Position numbers and translations under genes: made by a program. From DATEZO01 sp035255485 (lineage in GTDB: Bacteria > Pseudomonadota > Gammaproteobacteria > Burkholderiales > Burkholderiaceae_D), in the NCBI GenBank assembly GCA_035255485.1, contig DATEZO010000039.1:1-7427 (forward strand): 7,427 nt of DNA, given 5' to 3'. Positions 7,305-7,427 of this stretch are shown here, piece by piece (within the stretch, counting starts at the first letter, position 1; each line of letters starts with the position of its first letter). The notes beneath the pieces are model-generated. The model had not been told where the DNA came from and did not search any database. It was given only the letters and a program-made list of their open reading frames with translations.

Positions 7305-7321
7305 CCTCTGATTTTATTGAC

Positions 7322-7337
7322 TGGCACACAATCCGCT
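7322..7337 (+). promoter_or_regulatory. sigma-54 (RpoN) -24/-12 promoter
   Basis: TGGCACACAATCCGCT has a perfect TGGCAC -24 element and a GC doublet (7335-7336) at exactly the consensus spacing of ten bases after the GG. The -12 box reads CCGCT instead of TTGCW. Transcription would start near 7348, giving a leader of about 49 nt before the ATG at 7397. A sigma-54 promoter needs an NtrC-like activator, and the end of one (PrsR) lies in this window. The best reading is that the gene starting at 7397 belongs to the PrsK/PrsR-RpoN regulon. Confidence 0.75.
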
Positions 7338-7396
7338 TTATGGTTGCAGTAGTACCAATTTTTCTGGAAATACACAACTTTAAGGATGAGCAATAA

Positions 7397-7427
7397 ATGA
7401 AAATTATCAAATCTTTGATTGGTGGCG
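7397..7427 (+). CDS. start of a probable exported protein (cut by the window end)
   Basis: Only ten codons are visible: MKIIKSLIGG. AAGGA at 7382-7386 lies ten bases before the ATG. Two lysines followed by hydrophobic residues are the expected beginning of a Sec signal peptide. The gene lies about 49 nt downstream of a predicted sigma-54 start site in a PEP-CTERM locus, so a PEP-CTERM-sorted or other secreted protein under PrsR control is the leading guess. Nothing of the mature protein can be seen, and the product cannot be named. Confidence 0.6.
   Translation, partial: MKIIKSLIGG

Larger units (their letters stand above)
6780..7321. other. long intergenic stretch without a convincing gene
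   Basis: Between prsT and the sigma-54 promoter I find no protein-like frame. The longest, a TTG-started plus-strand frame at 6997-7311 (104 codons), is rich in Arg, Ser and Cys, has no recognisable domain and no clear ribosome-binding site. Its start (LDDLGRLRAFDMPALARR) looks protein-like, so a decayed small gene is possible but weakly supported. Smaller patterns include a nine-base tandem repeat GCCGGGC(TA/CA) at 6969-6986, a symmetric AACCTTAGGTT at 6986-6996, and GGCCAA/TTGGCC arms at 6982-6987 and 7007-7012. No tRNA or rRNA segment is seen. Confidence 0.6.

Overview
The window is part of an exosortase A / PEP-CTERM exopolysaccharide locus from a Gram-negative bacterium. The gene families, the moderately high G+C coding sequence and the two lipoproteins with outer-membrane-type sorting residues fit a betaproteobacterium (Burkholderiales-like, or Nitrosomonadales/Rhodocyclales). 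I cannot name a genus from sequence alone.

Layout. (1) Positions 1-130 hold the last 42 codons of a sigma-54 response regulator with a Fis-type HTH, best read as PrsR. (2) Ten bases later a GTG-started AMP-forming ligase (141-1733) begins. It overlaps by ATGA a fold-type III PLP-dependent decarboxylase (1730-2956), so these three genes look like one operon. (3) A 163-bp gap separates the decarboxylase from a convergent minus-strand gene, a Wza-like polysaccharide export lipoprotein (3120-3758). (4) A 240-bp divergent region leads to the large TPR lipoprotein PrsT (3999-6779). (5) A 617-bp stretch without a convincing gene (6780-7396) contains a strong 60-nt imperfect hairpin, two spaced inverted repeats and a good -24/-12 sigma-54 promoter. 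(6) That promoter faces the first ten codons of a gene that looks like an exported protein (7397 to the end).

How the genes fit together. PrsR, with its kinase PrsK probably just upstream, would act at sigma-54 promoters. The promoter at 7322-7337 is a natural target, so the truncated last gene may be a PEP-CTERM or other exported protein of the regulon. The export lipoprotein and PrsT are envelope components of the exopolysaccharide / exosortase A system. The ligase-decarboxylase pair belongs to families known only by their association with exosortase A, and its substrate is not established. The ligase carries an FD pair (F217-D218) where amino-acid-activating adenylation domains carry their FDxS motif. 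The decarboxylase belongs to the same broad family as BtrK, which decarboxylates a carrier-bound glutamyl group in butirosin synthesis. Together they suggest an aminoacyl- or aminoalkanoyl-carrier-protein branch within this EPS/protein-sorting locus. That is the most interesting uncharacterised biology in the window.
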